Of a DNA stretch of 64,000 nt, positions 1-12,281 are shown one piece after another. Origin of the DNA: Ophiocordyceps camponoti-saundersi (nom. inval.) (Eukaryota > Ascomycota > Sordariomycetes > Hypocreales > Ophiocordycipitaceae); NCBI GenBank assembly GCA_003339415.1, contig PDHQ01000130.1:1-64000 (forward strand), read 5' to 3'. The first letter of the stretch is position 1, and each line of letters opens with the position of its first letter. The notes under the pieces are model-generated. The model was not told the origin of the DNA and made no database searches. It saw only the letters and a program-made list of their open reading frames with translations. Made by a program: the position numbers and the translations under genes.

Positions 1-180
1 TATATTATTATATTATTATATTATTATATTATTATATTATTATATTATTATATTATTATATTATTATATTATTATATTATTATATTATTATATTATTATA
101 TTATTATATTATTATATTATTATATTACTATATTATTATATTATTATATTATTATATTATTATATTATTATATTATTATA
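1..180. repeat. 8-bp microsatellite array (TATTATTA)n
   Basis: A nearly perfect tandem array with an 8-bp period, about 22 units, with one visible substitution near base 127. It runs off the left edge of the window, so its true length is unknown. No telomere-type TTAGGG unit is seen. Confidence 0.95.
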
Positions 181-1117
181 ATTTATACTATTATATTATT
201 ATCTATTAATTTTTTTTAATTTTCTTTTTAATATTTTTTATTTTTATAAGTATATTTTCTATATAAAAACCTCTTTATATAACTTACCTTTTTCTTTCTT
301 TTATTTTAAATATAAAATAAGTATATTTTTAAAAAAAATATAAGAATTAAAAACTTATAATTTAAATTATCTCTAAAAAATTACTTATAAGTGATTTTTT
401 CACGCTAGTAATTTAAACTATAAAAGATCACTTACTAAGTAAAAATCTATAATTTAAATTACGAAAAATTATATTACTTATAAGTGATTTTTTAACCTTA
501 TAATTTTTCTCGAACCCTAATAATTACGCGCTTATTATTTATATATTACTTATATAGCTTAAACTTATCTTATAATTATTCTAAAGTTAGGCCTAATATT
601 AAAAAAAATTATATTATTTATAAAACTAATTATTTATATTTCTTTTTAGTCTTATAAATAGCTATTAAGAAATGTTAAGATTTAGTCTAGGAATCCTAAA
701 CATTTAAGTTTAGTAATAAGTTTATTATAATATATAATATATAACGCTCCCTTAATATTAAGTTATAGGAAGGATATTACTCCTTTCCTAGCCTAGGTAG
801 CTTAAATAAGCTTAGTAATTATAAGGATAGCTAGCTTTATAGACCGGTTCTACCTATTGCCTATTTAGCCCTTAAGGGGGAGTTAGTATAACTTTATAGC
901 TTTAGTAATTTAAGAGCGGCTATATAGCTAATTAATATTTTACCTTTATACCCCCTTCTTCCTTCCTAAAATATCTCTTATCTCTTAAGTTATATAAAGT
1001 ATAACTTAAGTGCTAATATATATTTTATTATAAACATCCTTATATCTAAGTTATACTTTATATATATATAATATAATAAATATAAAGAGGTATAGAGAGA
1101 TAATATTAATATATATA
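181..1117. other. Unassigned AT-rich, RIP-mutated sequence
   Basis: I recognise no gene or element here. The stretch has the same near-absence of CpA/TpG as the rest of the window. It holds a cluster of 20-bp repeats (381-493) and an imperfect palindrome around 671-707 whose outer ends read TGTTAAG and CTAAACA, which could be LTR ends. It ends where a truncated gypsy LTR begins. It may be an older transposon with no second copy in the window. Confidence 0.6.
381..493. repeat. Clustered direct and inverted 20-bp repeats
   Basis: TTACTTATAAGTGATTTTTT occurs at 381-400 and again at 474-493. An inverted, diverged version (AAAAGATCACTTACTAAGTAA) lies between them at 423-443. The motif contains the palindrome CACTTATAAGTG-like core. 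Function is unknown. Confidence 0.7.
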
Positions 1118-1529
1118 CTTTTATATATTTTACTAAAATTTCGCTTATAAGAGTTCTTCTCTCTTTCTCTTCTTTTCTCCTTAGCTTAGCACTTTTATTT
1201 ATAAGGTTAATATTATTATTTTTTTAATATATTCTAGCTATAATATTATTCTAAGCTTACTTTTTACTAATAAGCGATTAAAAATATATACCTTACTTTT
1301 ATAGAAAAGATTTTATATATAATAAAAACTCTAATTAGTATTAAGATATATATCTAAAGCCTTTAATTAAACTTTTTAGTAATTAATAAAACTCGCTTTT
1401 AAAACGCTAAACATTATAATAAAATAAAATTTTAATAAAAACTAAATTATAATTATAGCCGCCTCTTTATAAAATATAGCTAATATAATTATATTATAAA
1501 AGTAATATATAAAGATATTATAATTATAA
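1118..1529 (+). mobile_element. Gypsy element A, segment 1: truncated 5' LTR and leader
   Basis: This segment aligns with 3678-4100 of the full-length gypsy element B. Bases 1118-1245 are the right end of an LTR, ending in TATAATA as B's left LTR does. The leader follows, with the shared stretch TTCTAAGCTT and the shared downstream motif AATAAGCGATTA. The first ~190 bp of the LTR are missing or unrecognisable. Fewer CG sites remain than in B, so this copy looks older. It is interrupted at 1529 by element S1 and resumes at 3394. Confidence 0.8.
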
Positions 1530-3393
1530 ATATATAATAATATTTATATATTAATATACCTTATATAGCTTAAAACTATTTTATATATATTTTAAAAGGG
1601 GGAAAAACTAAAAAACGTAGAGTAAAACTCTCCCCTTAAGCGTTACCTTAGCTTCGGGTTAAACCCCGCCTATACTTAGTATTCTATATATTTAATAAGT
1701 TAAGTATTAATTAGTAATTTAGAAGCCGATATTTCTTTTAAAGTTAACTTTATAATAATAAAAATATATATAAACTAAGTTTAATAAAAAGTTTATATAG
1801 CTTACTTATTCTCTTAGCTATTATTATTATTATAAATTAAATCTTTATATTTAATTAAAATAGCTTTAATAATTTAATTATTTAAAGCCTTATTAATATA
1901 GCTAAAATATATATAAAAGTTTTATTATTTAATAATAAACTTTATAATAGCTAATTTTAAAAAATAGTTAGATTATTATAGCGAAGCTATAAATAAATAT
2001 AAAATTAAAGTTAAAAAAAGAGGTATTATTATATTTACTTTTTAGTATTTTTACCTAAGCTATTATTAATTTTTAGTTAGCGCTAGAAAGGGAGGAGGGG
2101 CGGTATATATAAAATTCTAGTTTATAAACTTTTAAAATTAAGTAATATATATATTCTTTACTTAATTTTATATTACTCTTATTTTAAGGTAAAGTTAATT
2201 TTACTTAAAATAAAACTTTAATAAAAAAGGTAATTATATAGTTTTTTCTTATAAGCTATAAAATAAGTAAACTTACCTTTTATATATAAAATAATTAAAT
2301 ATTTATTATATTATAGCTTTATTATATAATATTTAGTAAAATATTTAAGTTAATAATATTTAAAATATTACTAAAGTTAAATTTTTAATATATATAATTT
2401 AGTTTTAAAAATCTCCGCTTATATTATTTTATTTTTATTATAAAATTAATTTATATTTACTACGCTATTAATAATAATTATTTAAAAACTCTACTAAGTT
2501 TTAAAATAATATTTCTTCCCGTATAATTATATTATTAAAACCTTATTCGATAATTTAATTTTTTTTAAAAAGCTTTCTTACTACTTTACTATAAGGCTTA
2601 CGCTAATACTTTTTTATAATAAAAATATAACTTTTACTAATTAAGCGTACCTTTTTTTTAAAAATAATATAAAGTTATTTTAAATTAAACTAAAGCTTAT
2701 AAATAATATTTTAAAATATTACTATAATATTATTACTAAGTAATTTCTAATTTTAAAAGCTTAGCTTTACTTATAAAATTTATAATTAATATTTATTATA
2801 ATTATTTTAAAGCTTGAAACTTAAAGCGAAATAATAATAAAGTTAAAGCGAATTATAAGCTATTATATATATAATTTAATAATTTACTTTTTAATAATCT
2901 TTTTTAGCGCTTTAGCTATAATTATAGCTTATATTAGAGAAATTCTATTTCTCTTAAAGCTATAAAAAAAGAAAATTATAGCTATAATAATTAAGGAGAT
3001 ATTACTAATTAATAAAGTTAAAGTAAAAAGGGCGCCTCCCTAAACCTTTTTAAACTCCGCTACTTATTTAATAATTATTTATATAAAAATAAAAATATTT
3101 TCTAAAATAATCTTATTAATATTTACTTTAGCTTTTAATAAAGTAATAAGTATAATAAACTCTTAAGTTTAAAATTATTATAATTTAAAGTAAAGTTATA
3201 TTTTAAGTAAAAAATTTCGTAGTTATAATTAACTTATATAATATTACCCTCCCTTTTAAAGTTATTTTAAGCGCAGCTAGCTATTATTATAAAGTAACGA
3301 AGGGAGCAGAGTTTACTTATAATATAAGAATAAAAAGTTTATACTTATATTACTATAAGCGCGGAGTTTATAAAATTTATAAAGGTTTTAAGC
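1530..3393 (-). mobile_element. S1, ORF1-only LINE-like element inserted in gypsy A
   Basis: One of eight S copies. The true 5' end is at the right (relic of ...GTAAAATATATAAA on the + strand) and the 3' end is the AAT-rich simple-repeat tail at the left (about 1530-1545). The flanks carry an 11-bp TSD, TATAATTATAA, at 1519-1529 and 3394-3404. Variable-length TSDs plus a simple-repeat tail are the marks of target-primed reverse transcription, as in LINEs. The body matches S5, where the ORF1 relic is easiest to read. It is heavily RIP-mutated with no open frame. Confidence 0.8.
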
Positions 3394-3486
3394 TATAATT
3401 ATAAGTATAAATTATAAAATTTTAAGGTTAATTAATTTAAAAAACTAAAACTTAAATATAAAAAAAACTTATTAAAAAGTATTAAT
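3394..3486 (+). mobile_element. Gypsy A, segment 2
   Basis: This short piece matches 4106-4200 of element B (leader, just before gag) and continues segment 1. The last five bases, 3482-3486 (TTAAT), are the left TSD of element B. Confidence 0.8.
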
Positions 3487-3811
3487 TATTACGCGCTAGT
3501 AATTATAAGGATTTCCTCTAGACATTTTACGGTAATTTCCGAGGATTTCTAACTATAGTTACGTAACCTTAGAAACCTTATTATAAAATCCTTAGGAAAA
3601 CCTTAGTAAGAAATTACCCGGAAATAGAGTCGACTTTTTACTAAGATTTCCCTATACCCTCTCTTATCTTTACTAGTATATACTTTTATATATTTTACTA
3701 GGATCCCGCTTATAAGAGTTTTCCCTCTTTTTTTTCTTTTCTCTTTAGCTTAGAATCTTTATTTATAATACTAATACTATTATTTAGTTAATATATTTTA
3801 TAGCTATAATA
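3487..3811 (+). repeat. 5' LTR of gypsy B
   Basis: It matches 9095-9419 base for base apart from transitions typical of RIP, and both are 325 bp. Terminal inverted repeats are TATTACG/CGTAATA-type, with the right end here further mutated to TATAATA. Confidence 0.95.
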
Positions 3812-4199
3812 TTATTCTAAGCTTAAATTCGCTAATAAGCGATTAAGAAACCTATACCTTACTTTTATATCCCTATATAAGATAGAAAAAAACTTATATA
3901 TAACTAAGACTTAGACTATAATTAACTTTAAAACGTATATCTAAAGCCCGTAACTAAATTTTTAGGCGATTAAGGAGACTTACTTTAAAGACGCTTAACC
4001 TTATAATAAAATAGGATATCGGCGAAAACTAAATTACGATAATAGCTACCTTTTTTTAGAATATTATTAATATAACTATATTATAAGAGTAGCGTGCGGA
4101 GATAGCGTAATTATAAGCATAAGTTATAAAACTCTAAAATTAGTTAATTTAGAAAAACTAAAACCTAAACGCGGAAAAAACTTATTAAGAAATATTAAC

Positions 4200-5190
4200 T
4201 ATATTTAGTATAAATAAAAAGATATTCGTCCTAACTAGAAAAGCCGCTTAGGATACTTTTATACTAGTAGCTTTAGTAAAATAGCTAAACCCCTCCTATT
4301 TTAATTCTACGAAAATTCGCTATAAGGAGGTAAGTAAGTTTTTAAATAAAAAGGAGGATTTTAGTACCTTTCTTATAAACTTAAAAAATAAAATAAGGTC
4401 CGATAAGATAACTTTTTAAAATAAGTAAAATTAGATAAGTATATTATTCCGCGTATTAAAAAGGAAAGCTTATAAACTTTTAGAAACTTAATATAACTTA
4501 GAGGAACGCCCTTTTTCTAAATTAGCTAAGATAGTTTAGTGCTTAAAGTTTACTTATAGGAATCCTAATAAATTTACCGAAGCTATAAACTAACTTTATA
4601 AATTAAATTTTTTATTAATAAGTAAGTAAGAAATTTAAGAGTTCCTTATAGAGTTTAATTACCTTATAGCTAAAACTTAAGTTCTTTTAGCTTAGATTAA
4701 GTATACGCTTTAAGATTATCTACCTGCCGATCTTAACTTAAGCTTTCTTACGAAAGCTAAAAATTTACGTATAATATATAAAAAATTCTATAAGTATATA
4801 AAAAACGCTATATTTTACCGGAAAAAAAGTTAACTTATCGGGAGTTTTCCTATAAAAGCTAAGTAAGTAAAAAAGTTATCTTAGAAAAGTAAAAGAAGAT
4901 TATAACTATAATTATAACCTCTCGCTAAAAAAGCTAAGCTTTTAGTAAAAGCGAGAAAAAAATCTATTAGGAAAATAGCACCTATTTTATTTATAAAAAG
5001 AAAGGCTATATAGCTAAGAATTACCTTAACTAATAGAAGATAAAAAGAGTTTATAGAATTTAAACGCTTTTACCTAACTTTATTTAGTTAGATAACTTTA
5101 ATTTAGGAAAAAAGTAAAACTATTATAAGGCTCCTTAATAATCTTAAAAATATCGCGCGTAAGATAGAAAGTAAGAAAATTATTTATTAT
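4200..5190 (+). pseudogene. gag relic of gypsy B with CCHC zinc knuckle
   Basis: The region lies between the leader and pol. At 4983-5024 one forward frame shows the exact spacing of a retroviral CX2CX4HX4C zinc knuckle, but every Cys codon (4983-4985, 4992-4994, 5022-5024) and the His codon (5007-5009) now reads Tyr (TAT/TAC). That is the change expected from TGY and CAY codons under RIP. The intervening Lys-rich stretch and the G-Y-I-A-K-N run are as in Ty3/gypsy nucleocapsids. Many TAA/TAG codons interrupt the frame, and the limits are approximate. Confidence 0.8.
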
Positions 5191-8100
5191 TAATAGTTAA
5201 GTTTAAATTAATAGTATAGCTTTTTATACTTTTACCTTATATAATATTAGAGTAGACGCTTATCTCCTAGTTAGTTATTATTTCGCGAAGTAAGTAATAA
5301 AGCGCCTAAGCTTATTCTTATTTATCTTATCCCCCTTATTAATTTCTAAAGCTATTAAGCTAGCTTAGTTTATAAATACCTAATTATTATTTTAGTAATT
5401 AATAAACGGTATTTTCCGTAGGAAATCTACTAAATAACTAACTATATTTAAGATCTCTTTATTAGCTTATTTTAGATAGCGGAGAAGAGGTTATTACTTA
5501 ATTACGCAGCTCGGAAACTAATTTAGCTAAATAATTTACCCGCCTTCGCTAAGTACTCGCTTTCGATCTTATTACCTAAGAAGCCCTTTTTTAACGGAAA
5601 TCTAAACTTAGCTATCTAAGCGGATACCGAGCGCCGGAACCGCTTTCTCTATTAGGATAAGCGTAAATATTAGATCTTTTAACGCTTATAAAAGAAAAAA
5701 GATTTTATATAGCCCGCGAAGAAAAAAAAGCTAGCTTAGACTTTTACTAAAAATAACTAAAATACTAATAATATAAATAAGGATATTTTAAAAAAGTAAC
5801 TTATTTACTAAGTTTAGTAAAACCCTTACTATCTATAATAGGAAAAGATAACCTTATTAATACCTATAATACTTATAAAATTAAAAAATAATAATAATAA
5901 CTTAATTATAATTATAAAGCTAAGCTTAGCTAACTATATATATATAAGATAGGAAATCTTATTCCCTTAAGGTAAAAAACTTAAGTATATTACTTACGTA
6001 TATAACATAATCCCTCTAGCTTTTATATACCTTAAAAGATTTTTTAATAAGAGGGAAGCTTATATTTTAGCTTATCTTTAACTTAGCTATAATATAACTT
6101 TAAAACTTAAGAAGCCCTTAAACCTAATAGGACCTCCTTTTTATAAAACGCTAATAAAATACTTACCCTTAGAAAAGGAGACCGTTAACTATTTACTTAA
6201 GATTAATTTTATTAAACTAGATATTAGCCCTTATACCGCCTTTATTCTTTTCGCCCCGAAGCTATACTTAATAGCTTAATATTTTTATATTAACTACCGA
6301 TAGATAAATAACTATTTAAAAAGTTAAATCTCGCTCGCTTTTTTTTTAAAAAGTACCGCGTTTAGCTACTAAGAGGCGAAATAGTTTTCGAAAATCGATA
6401 TTATTTAAGTATTTTATTATCTCTATTTTAACCCTAACTCTAAGTACCTTATAGCTTTCTATATAAAGTTTAGTATATTCTATTAGCTTATTTTTCTATT
6501 CGGCCTTAAGGTAAAACCCGCGTAATTTTAGAATTTTATTAACGCTTAATTTTATAATCTCCTTAACCGCTACGTAAATATATACGCTAATAATATATTA
6601 ATTTACTTAAATAGCGAAAAAGAGGAATATTAAAAAAAGTACTAAAAAGTAATTTAGCGCCTATATTAAGTAAACTTATAAGGGGATATCTAAAAATTAA
6701 AGTTTAATATTATTAAAGTTAATTACCTTAGTATAATATTATATATAAGCTAAAGAATAAGCGTAAACTTTTATAAAATATAAGCGATCTAAGATTAAAA
6801 ATTTAAAAATTTTTAAGATTATAAGGCTATTTATTTATTTATAAAATTATATAATTTTATCCGGATTTTTTATTACTATATTAATATTACCGTAAAACCC
6901 CTAAACTATCTCTTAAAAAAAGATATTACTTTTAAGCTTAGATTAGAATAGAAGGAGGCCTTTAATAAGATAAAGAAACTAGCTATATAAGCCCTAGTAC
7001 TCGCTTTCTTCTATCTTAAACTCCTAACCTAGCTTAAGATTAATACTTTTTAAAACGCTACCGCTAGTATATTTTAGTAATAGTAAGATAACTAAGCGTA
7101 GAGGCTAATAAGCTTTTTCTTAAAAACGATAAACTTAGCTAAATATATATACTTAATCTAAAACCGTAAATTTCTTATTATTATATAAAGCTTTAAGTAT
7201 TTTTACCCGGAATTACTTAGTTAGAAATTCGATATAATTATAAACTATAAGGCTTTAATTTACTTTATAATAAAAAAACTACTTTTTATTTACTAAGTCC
7301 GATAATTCGATTTCCTTATTTAGTTCGATATCTATTTCCTATATTAACTTAGTTATTTAAATATAGCTACTAATACCCTTTTATATAAGATAGCTAAGCT
7401 TCTAATTATAAAAGCTTATAAGAAAAAGGAAAAAACGCTTATAATAATTCCTCTAAAAAGCCTTAAATTCGAAATCCTAACCTTAACCTTTATAATTACC
7501 TTAGTCCGCCTCGGAGAAAACTTTACTTTATTAAAAGCAAAGTTAGTATAACTAATTTAAAAGGAGAATATAAGCTAAGATCTTAGATTCTACGGTAACC
7601 TCCTAGTTATTTCTAAATAAGATAGTTAGAAGCAGCTTTTCCTTTATATTACCCTAATTCGGAATATATATAAGCTAGCTATTTTCGCTTATAGTAGCTA
7701 AAATAAGATTACCTAAATATTTTAGCGAGATTATTACTAGCTTAGAATAAAGTAAGATATTTATTAATATATCCGTAATTACTATAAGTATTAGAGGAAT
7801 AAGACCTTATAGGATAAAACTTTAAGCTTACTATACCTTTTACCTATTCTAACTTCTATATAGGAGTATATAGCTTATAATAAGAAAACTATACTAAAAG
7901 ACCGCTTTAGGTATAATTATATTTAAACCTTTATCTATAAGCTAAGCTAGATTATCGCTATATTATTAGGTAAAAAAAACAATATAGTAAAGGTACTTAC
8001 TAAACGCTATTTCCGATACCTTTATTATCTCTTCGGTATATTAAATATATAGATTACCGATAATACTAGCTTATTTATCTTAGGATTTCTTAGTAAAATT

Positions 8101-9060
8101 AATTAGTTAACTAGTATTAAATATCGCTACGATAATACTTTATATTTATAAATATAAGGAAGCGTAAAGGTAACTAATTAGTACCTAAACTAAAGGCTAT
8201 AATTTTATATAAATAAATATTAGGATAATTAGAGTGCCTTCTTTCTTACGCTAGATTTCGCGTATAACTCCTTATAGCACGCTTCGATTAGTATAGCACC
8301 GCTTATAGTCGCCCTTAGTAAGGATATATAAAACCCCCTCTTAGTAGCTAGTCCCTTAAGTCCTTCGACTACCTTAGGCCCGATTATTATAGCCTATATA
8401 CTTATCGCTTACGCGTAAAAAATATAATAGTAAGCTTAAAACGCTATTAAGAAAGCTCGCTATAAGTAGGAAATATAAGTAAATAAGAAGCGTCGCCCGG
8501 TAAACTTCGTAGTCGGCGATAAGGTATTCCTTAGCTATAAGGGCTTCTTTATAACCGCACTTACGATACGCTTAAATATATAATAGTTAAGACTTTTTAT
8601 AATTATTAAGGAATAAAGCTATAGCTATATTTTTAACTTATTAAATAGCTATTAGATAACGAATTTATTTTATACTAACCGCTTTTAGAAAGCCGCTATA
8701 AATCCGCTACTAAAGTAAGAGATATCTCCTACTAAGCTAGAAAATATTAATAATATATTAGAATAGGAGGTTAAGTAAATTCTCTAATCTTAAGTTACTA
8801 GATAGCGTTATCGGTTAGAATATTAAGTTTACTAGCGTAGTTATAATTTAGATAAGATATAGTACCTAGCTAGGAATTTCTATTATACGCTTATAGCTTT
8901 TAAGGAATTCTATAACCGTTTCTTAAATACCGCTAATTCGCTTATTAATCTTTAATATTAAGTTAAAGCCGCCGCCGTAAATCGTAAATATTAAAATAAT
9001 AACTAAGATAATATAGCTATTTCCCCGGGCACCTAGCTATATAGTTACCGTTATTAATTT
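5190..9060 (+). pseudogene. pol relic of gypsy B (RT, RNase H, integrase, chromodomain)
   Basis: The reverse transcriptase relic is about 6090-6760; its catalytic motif Y-A-D-D reads Y-A-N-N at 6583-6594 (both GAT codons now AAT). The preceding F-INA and following ILIY residues are typical of the family. RNase H relic follows to about 7330. The integrase core at about 7850-8350 ends with a readable D-FAYN-type motif. At about 8700-8950 a chromodomain relic appears (R-LEYQV...YP-ARNF, then a hydrophobic C-terminal tail), which marks a chromovirus. In life this polyprotein copies RNA to DNA and integrates it, with the chromodomain steering insertion to heterochromatin. Stops are almost all TAA/TAG at former Gln or Trp codons. 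Confidence 0.85.
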
Positions 9061-9082
9061 TAATAAGTATATTAAAACCTTT

Positions 9083-9094
9083 ATCGGGGGGTAG
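9083..9094 (+). other. Polypurine tract of gypsy B
   Basis: ATCGGGGGGTAG sits directly before the right LTR. It is one of few G-runs in the area and is in the expected place for priming plus-strand DNA synthesis of a + oriented element. Confidence 0.7.
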
Positions 9095-9419
9095 TATTAC
9101 GCGCTAGTAATTATAAGGATTTCCTTTAAATATTTTACGGTAATTTCCGAGGATTTCTAATTATAGTTACGTAACTTTAGAAACCTTATTATAAAATCCT
9201 TAAGAAGACCTTAGTAGGAAATTACCTAGAAATAAAGTTAACCTTTTACTAGGATTTCCCTATACCCTCTCCTATCTTTACTAGCACGTGCCTTTATATA
9301 TTTTACTAAGATCCCGCTTATAAGAGTTTTCCCTCTTTTCTTTCTTTTCTCCTTAGCTTAGAATCTTTATTTATAGTGCTAATACTATTATTTAGTTAAT
9401 ATATTTTACGGCCGTAATA
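9095..9419 (+). repeat. 3' LTR of gypsy B
   Basis: Pairs with 3487-3811. It keeps a few sites lost in the left LTR, for example CACGTG near 9286 and ACGGCCGTAATA at its right end. It is followed by the right TSD TTAAT at 9420-9424. Confidence 0.95.
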
Positions 9420-10421
9420 TTAATTATATTAAAAATAAGTAAAAAAATATTTATCTTACTTAAAAAGGCTATTTAAGATACTTTTATATTAATTACCTTA
9501 ATAAAATAGCTAAACCTTTTTTATTTAAATATTATAAAAACTTATTATAAAAAAGAAAATAATTTTTAAGTAAAAAGAAAGATTTTAGTACTTTTCTTAT
9601 AAGCTTAAAATATAAGATAATATATAATAAGATAATTTTTTATAATAAATAAGATAAAATAAGTATTTTACTTTATACTTTAAAAAGAAAAGCTTATAAA
9701 TTTTTAAAAATTTAATATAATTTAAAAAAATACTTTTTTTTAAATTAGCTAAAATAATTTAATATTTAAAGTTTAGTTATAAAAATCTAAATAAATTCGC
9801 TAAAGCTATAAATTAGCTTTATAAAGTAAACTTTTACTTAACTAATAAATAAGGAAATTTAAAAATTTATTACTAAGTTTAATTACCTTATAGCTATAAC
9901 TTAAGTTTTCTTAGCTTAGATAAAGTATATATTTTAAAATTATTTACTTATTAACCTTAACTTAAGCTTTTTTATAAAAGCTAAAACCTTATATATAATA
10001 TATAAGAAATTTTATAAATATATAAAACATATTATATTTTACTAAAAAAAGAAATTTACTTATTAAAAAGCTATATAAAAAGCTTACTAAAATACTAAGA
10101 TAGCCTTAATAATATAAAAAAAATTATAATTATAATTATAACTTAATATTAGGAAAGCTAGCTTTTAAGTAAAAATAAAAAGAATATTTATTAGGAAAAT
10201 AATATTTATTTTATTTATAGAAAAAAAAGCTATATAGCTAAGAATTACCTTAACTAATAAAAAATTAAAAGAGTTTATAAAATTTTAACGCTTTTATTAA
10301 ACTTTATTTAATTTAATAGTTTTAATTTCGGAAAATAGTAAAACTATTATAAGGCTACTTAATAATTCTAAAAATATTATATATAAAATAAAATATAAAA
10401 AAGTTATTTATTATTAATAAT
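9420..10421 (+). mobile_element. Gypsy A, segment 3 (gag)
   Basis: It aligns with about 4196-5185 of element B and continues the older copy after B's insertion. The CCHC-knuckle relic can be followed near 10205-10250 with Tyr codons in place of Cys and His. It is more AT-saturated than B. It is interrupted at 10421 by S2. Confidence 0.85.
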
Positions 10422-12281
10422 AATAATAATTTATATATTAATATACTTTATATAGCTTAGAACTATCTTATTATATTCTAAAAAGGAGAAAAACTAAAAA
10501 ACTTAAAGTAAAACCCTTATTTTAAGCATTACCTTAGCTTTAAGTTAGACCCTATCTATATCTAGCACTTTATATATTTAATAAGTTAGGTATTAACTAG
10601 TAATTTAAAAGCTAATATTTCTCCTAAAGTAAACTTTACGGTAATAAGAGTACGCGTAAACTAAGTTTAGTAGAAAGTTTATATAGCTTACTTATCTTTC
10701 TAGCTATTATTATCGCTATAAACTAAATTCCTATATTCGATTAAAGTAGCTTTAATAATTTAATTTATTAAGGCTTTATTAGCGTAGCTTAGGTATATAT
10801 AAAGGTTTTATTATCTTATAATAAACTTTATAATAGCTAATTTTAAAAAATAATTAAATTATTATAGCGAAGCTATAAATAAGTATAAAGTTAAAGTTAA
10901 AAGAGGGGGTATAGTTATATTCGCTTTTTAATATTTTCGCCTTAGCTATTATTAGTTTTTAACTAGCGCTAAAAGGGGAGGAGGGGCGGTATATACGGAG
11001 CTTTAGTTTATAAACTTTTAAGGTTAGGTAATATATATATCCTTCGCCCGGTCTTATACTATTTTTATTTTAATATAAAGTTAACTTTACTTAAAGTAAA
11101 ACTCTTAATAAAAAAAGTAATAATATAGTTTTTTTTTATAAGCTATAAAGTAAGCGGACTTACCTTTTATATATAAAATAATAAAGTATTTATTTTATTA
11201 TAGCCTTATTATATAATATTTAGTAATATATTTAAATTAATAATATTTAAAATATTACTAAAGTTAGACTTTTAATATATATAATTTAGTATTAAAAATC
11301 TCCGCTTATATTATTATACTTTTATTATAAATTTAATTTATATTCGCTACGCTATTACTAATAATTATTAAGAAACTCCGCTAAGTTCTAAAATAATATT
11401 TTTTTATATATAATTATATTATTAAAACTTTATTTAATAACTTAATCTTTATCTAAAAAGCTTTCTTATTACCTTATTATAAAGCTTATATTAGTATTTT
11501 TTTTATAATAAAAGTATAACTATTATTAATTAAGTATACCTTTTCTCCGAAAATAATATAAAGCTATTTTAGATTAAACTAAAGCTTATAAATAATACTT
11601 TAAAATATTACTATAATATCGCCGCTAAGTAATTTTCTTATTATAAGGGCTTAGCTTTACTTATAATATTTATAATTAATATTTATTATAATTATTTTAA
11701 AGCTTTAAACTTAGAATAAAGTAGCTATAAAATCGGAATAAATTATAAGCTATTATTTATATTACTTAAAAATTTACTTTTTAATAGTTTTCTTTAGCGC
11801 TTTAGCTATAATTATAGCTTATATTAAAGGAGTTCCGCTCCCCCTAAAATTATAGAAAAAATAGGAAACTATAGCTATAATAGCTAAAAAGATATTACTA
11901 ACTTATAAAGTTAAAGTAAGGGTATATTTTTCCGAACCCTCTTAAACTCCGTTACTTATTTAATAATTACTTATATAAAAATAAAAGCGTTTTTTAAAAT
12001 AATCTTATTAATATTTATCTTAGCTTCTAATAAGGTGATAAATATAGTAAACTTTTAAGTTTAAGATTATTACGATTTAAAGTAAAGCTATATTTTAAGT
12101 AAAAAATTTTCGCGGTTATAATCGACTTATATAGCGTTACCCTCCCCCCCGGAGTTACTTTAAGCGTAGCTAGCTATCGCTATAAGGTAATAAAGGGAGC
12201 GAAGTCTGCTTATAATATAAAAATAAGAAGTTTATATCCGCGTTACTATAAGCGCGGAATTTATAAAATATATAAAAGTTA
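10422..12281 (-). mobile_element. S2, ORF1-only LINE-like element
   Basis: A full-length S copy with its 3' simple-repeat tail (AAT)n at the left end. The TSD is GTTATTTATTATTAATAAT, up to 19 bp, at 10403-10421 and 12282-12300; part of its length could be chance match to the tail. The sequence parallels S1, S4 and S6 along its whole length, and it keeps more CG sites than S1. Confidence 0.85.

Larger units (their letters stand above)
3487..9419 (+). mobile_element. Full-length Ty3/gypsy chromovirus B, RIP-inactivated
   Basis: A complete LTR retrotransposon of 5,933 bp with two 325-bp LTRs (3487-3811 and 9095-9419) and an exact 5-bp TSD TTAAT (3482-3486, 9420-9424). The LTR ends read TATTACG...CGTAATA, which RIP would give from TGTTACG...CGTAACA. 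A G-run lies just before the right LTR, as expected for a + strand polypurine tract. Internally, relics appear in the Ty3/gypsy order: CCHC knuckle, reverse transcriptase with YxDD turned to YANN, RNase H, integrase, chromodomain. It is inserted in an older copy of its own family (A). It keeps more CG sites than A, which fits a younger age. Confidence 0.95.

Noticed and set aside
1..180. Telomere
   Set aside because: The unit is TATTATTA, not the TTAGGG type of most filamentous ascomycetes.
381..493. CRISPR-like spaced repeats
   Set aside because: Only two direct copies and one inverted copy, and the context is eukaryotic RIP-affected DNA.
671..707. LTR boundary in the left unassigned region
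   Set aside because: TGTTAAG and CTAAACA face each other across only ~30 bp and no second copy exists in the window, so an LTR cannot be supported.
10422..12281. S elements as 1.86-kb solo LTRs
   Set aside because: Their ends are not inverted TG/CA type, TSDs are 11-19 bp rather than 5, and a simple-repeat tail sits at one end. These fit LINE-type retroposition.
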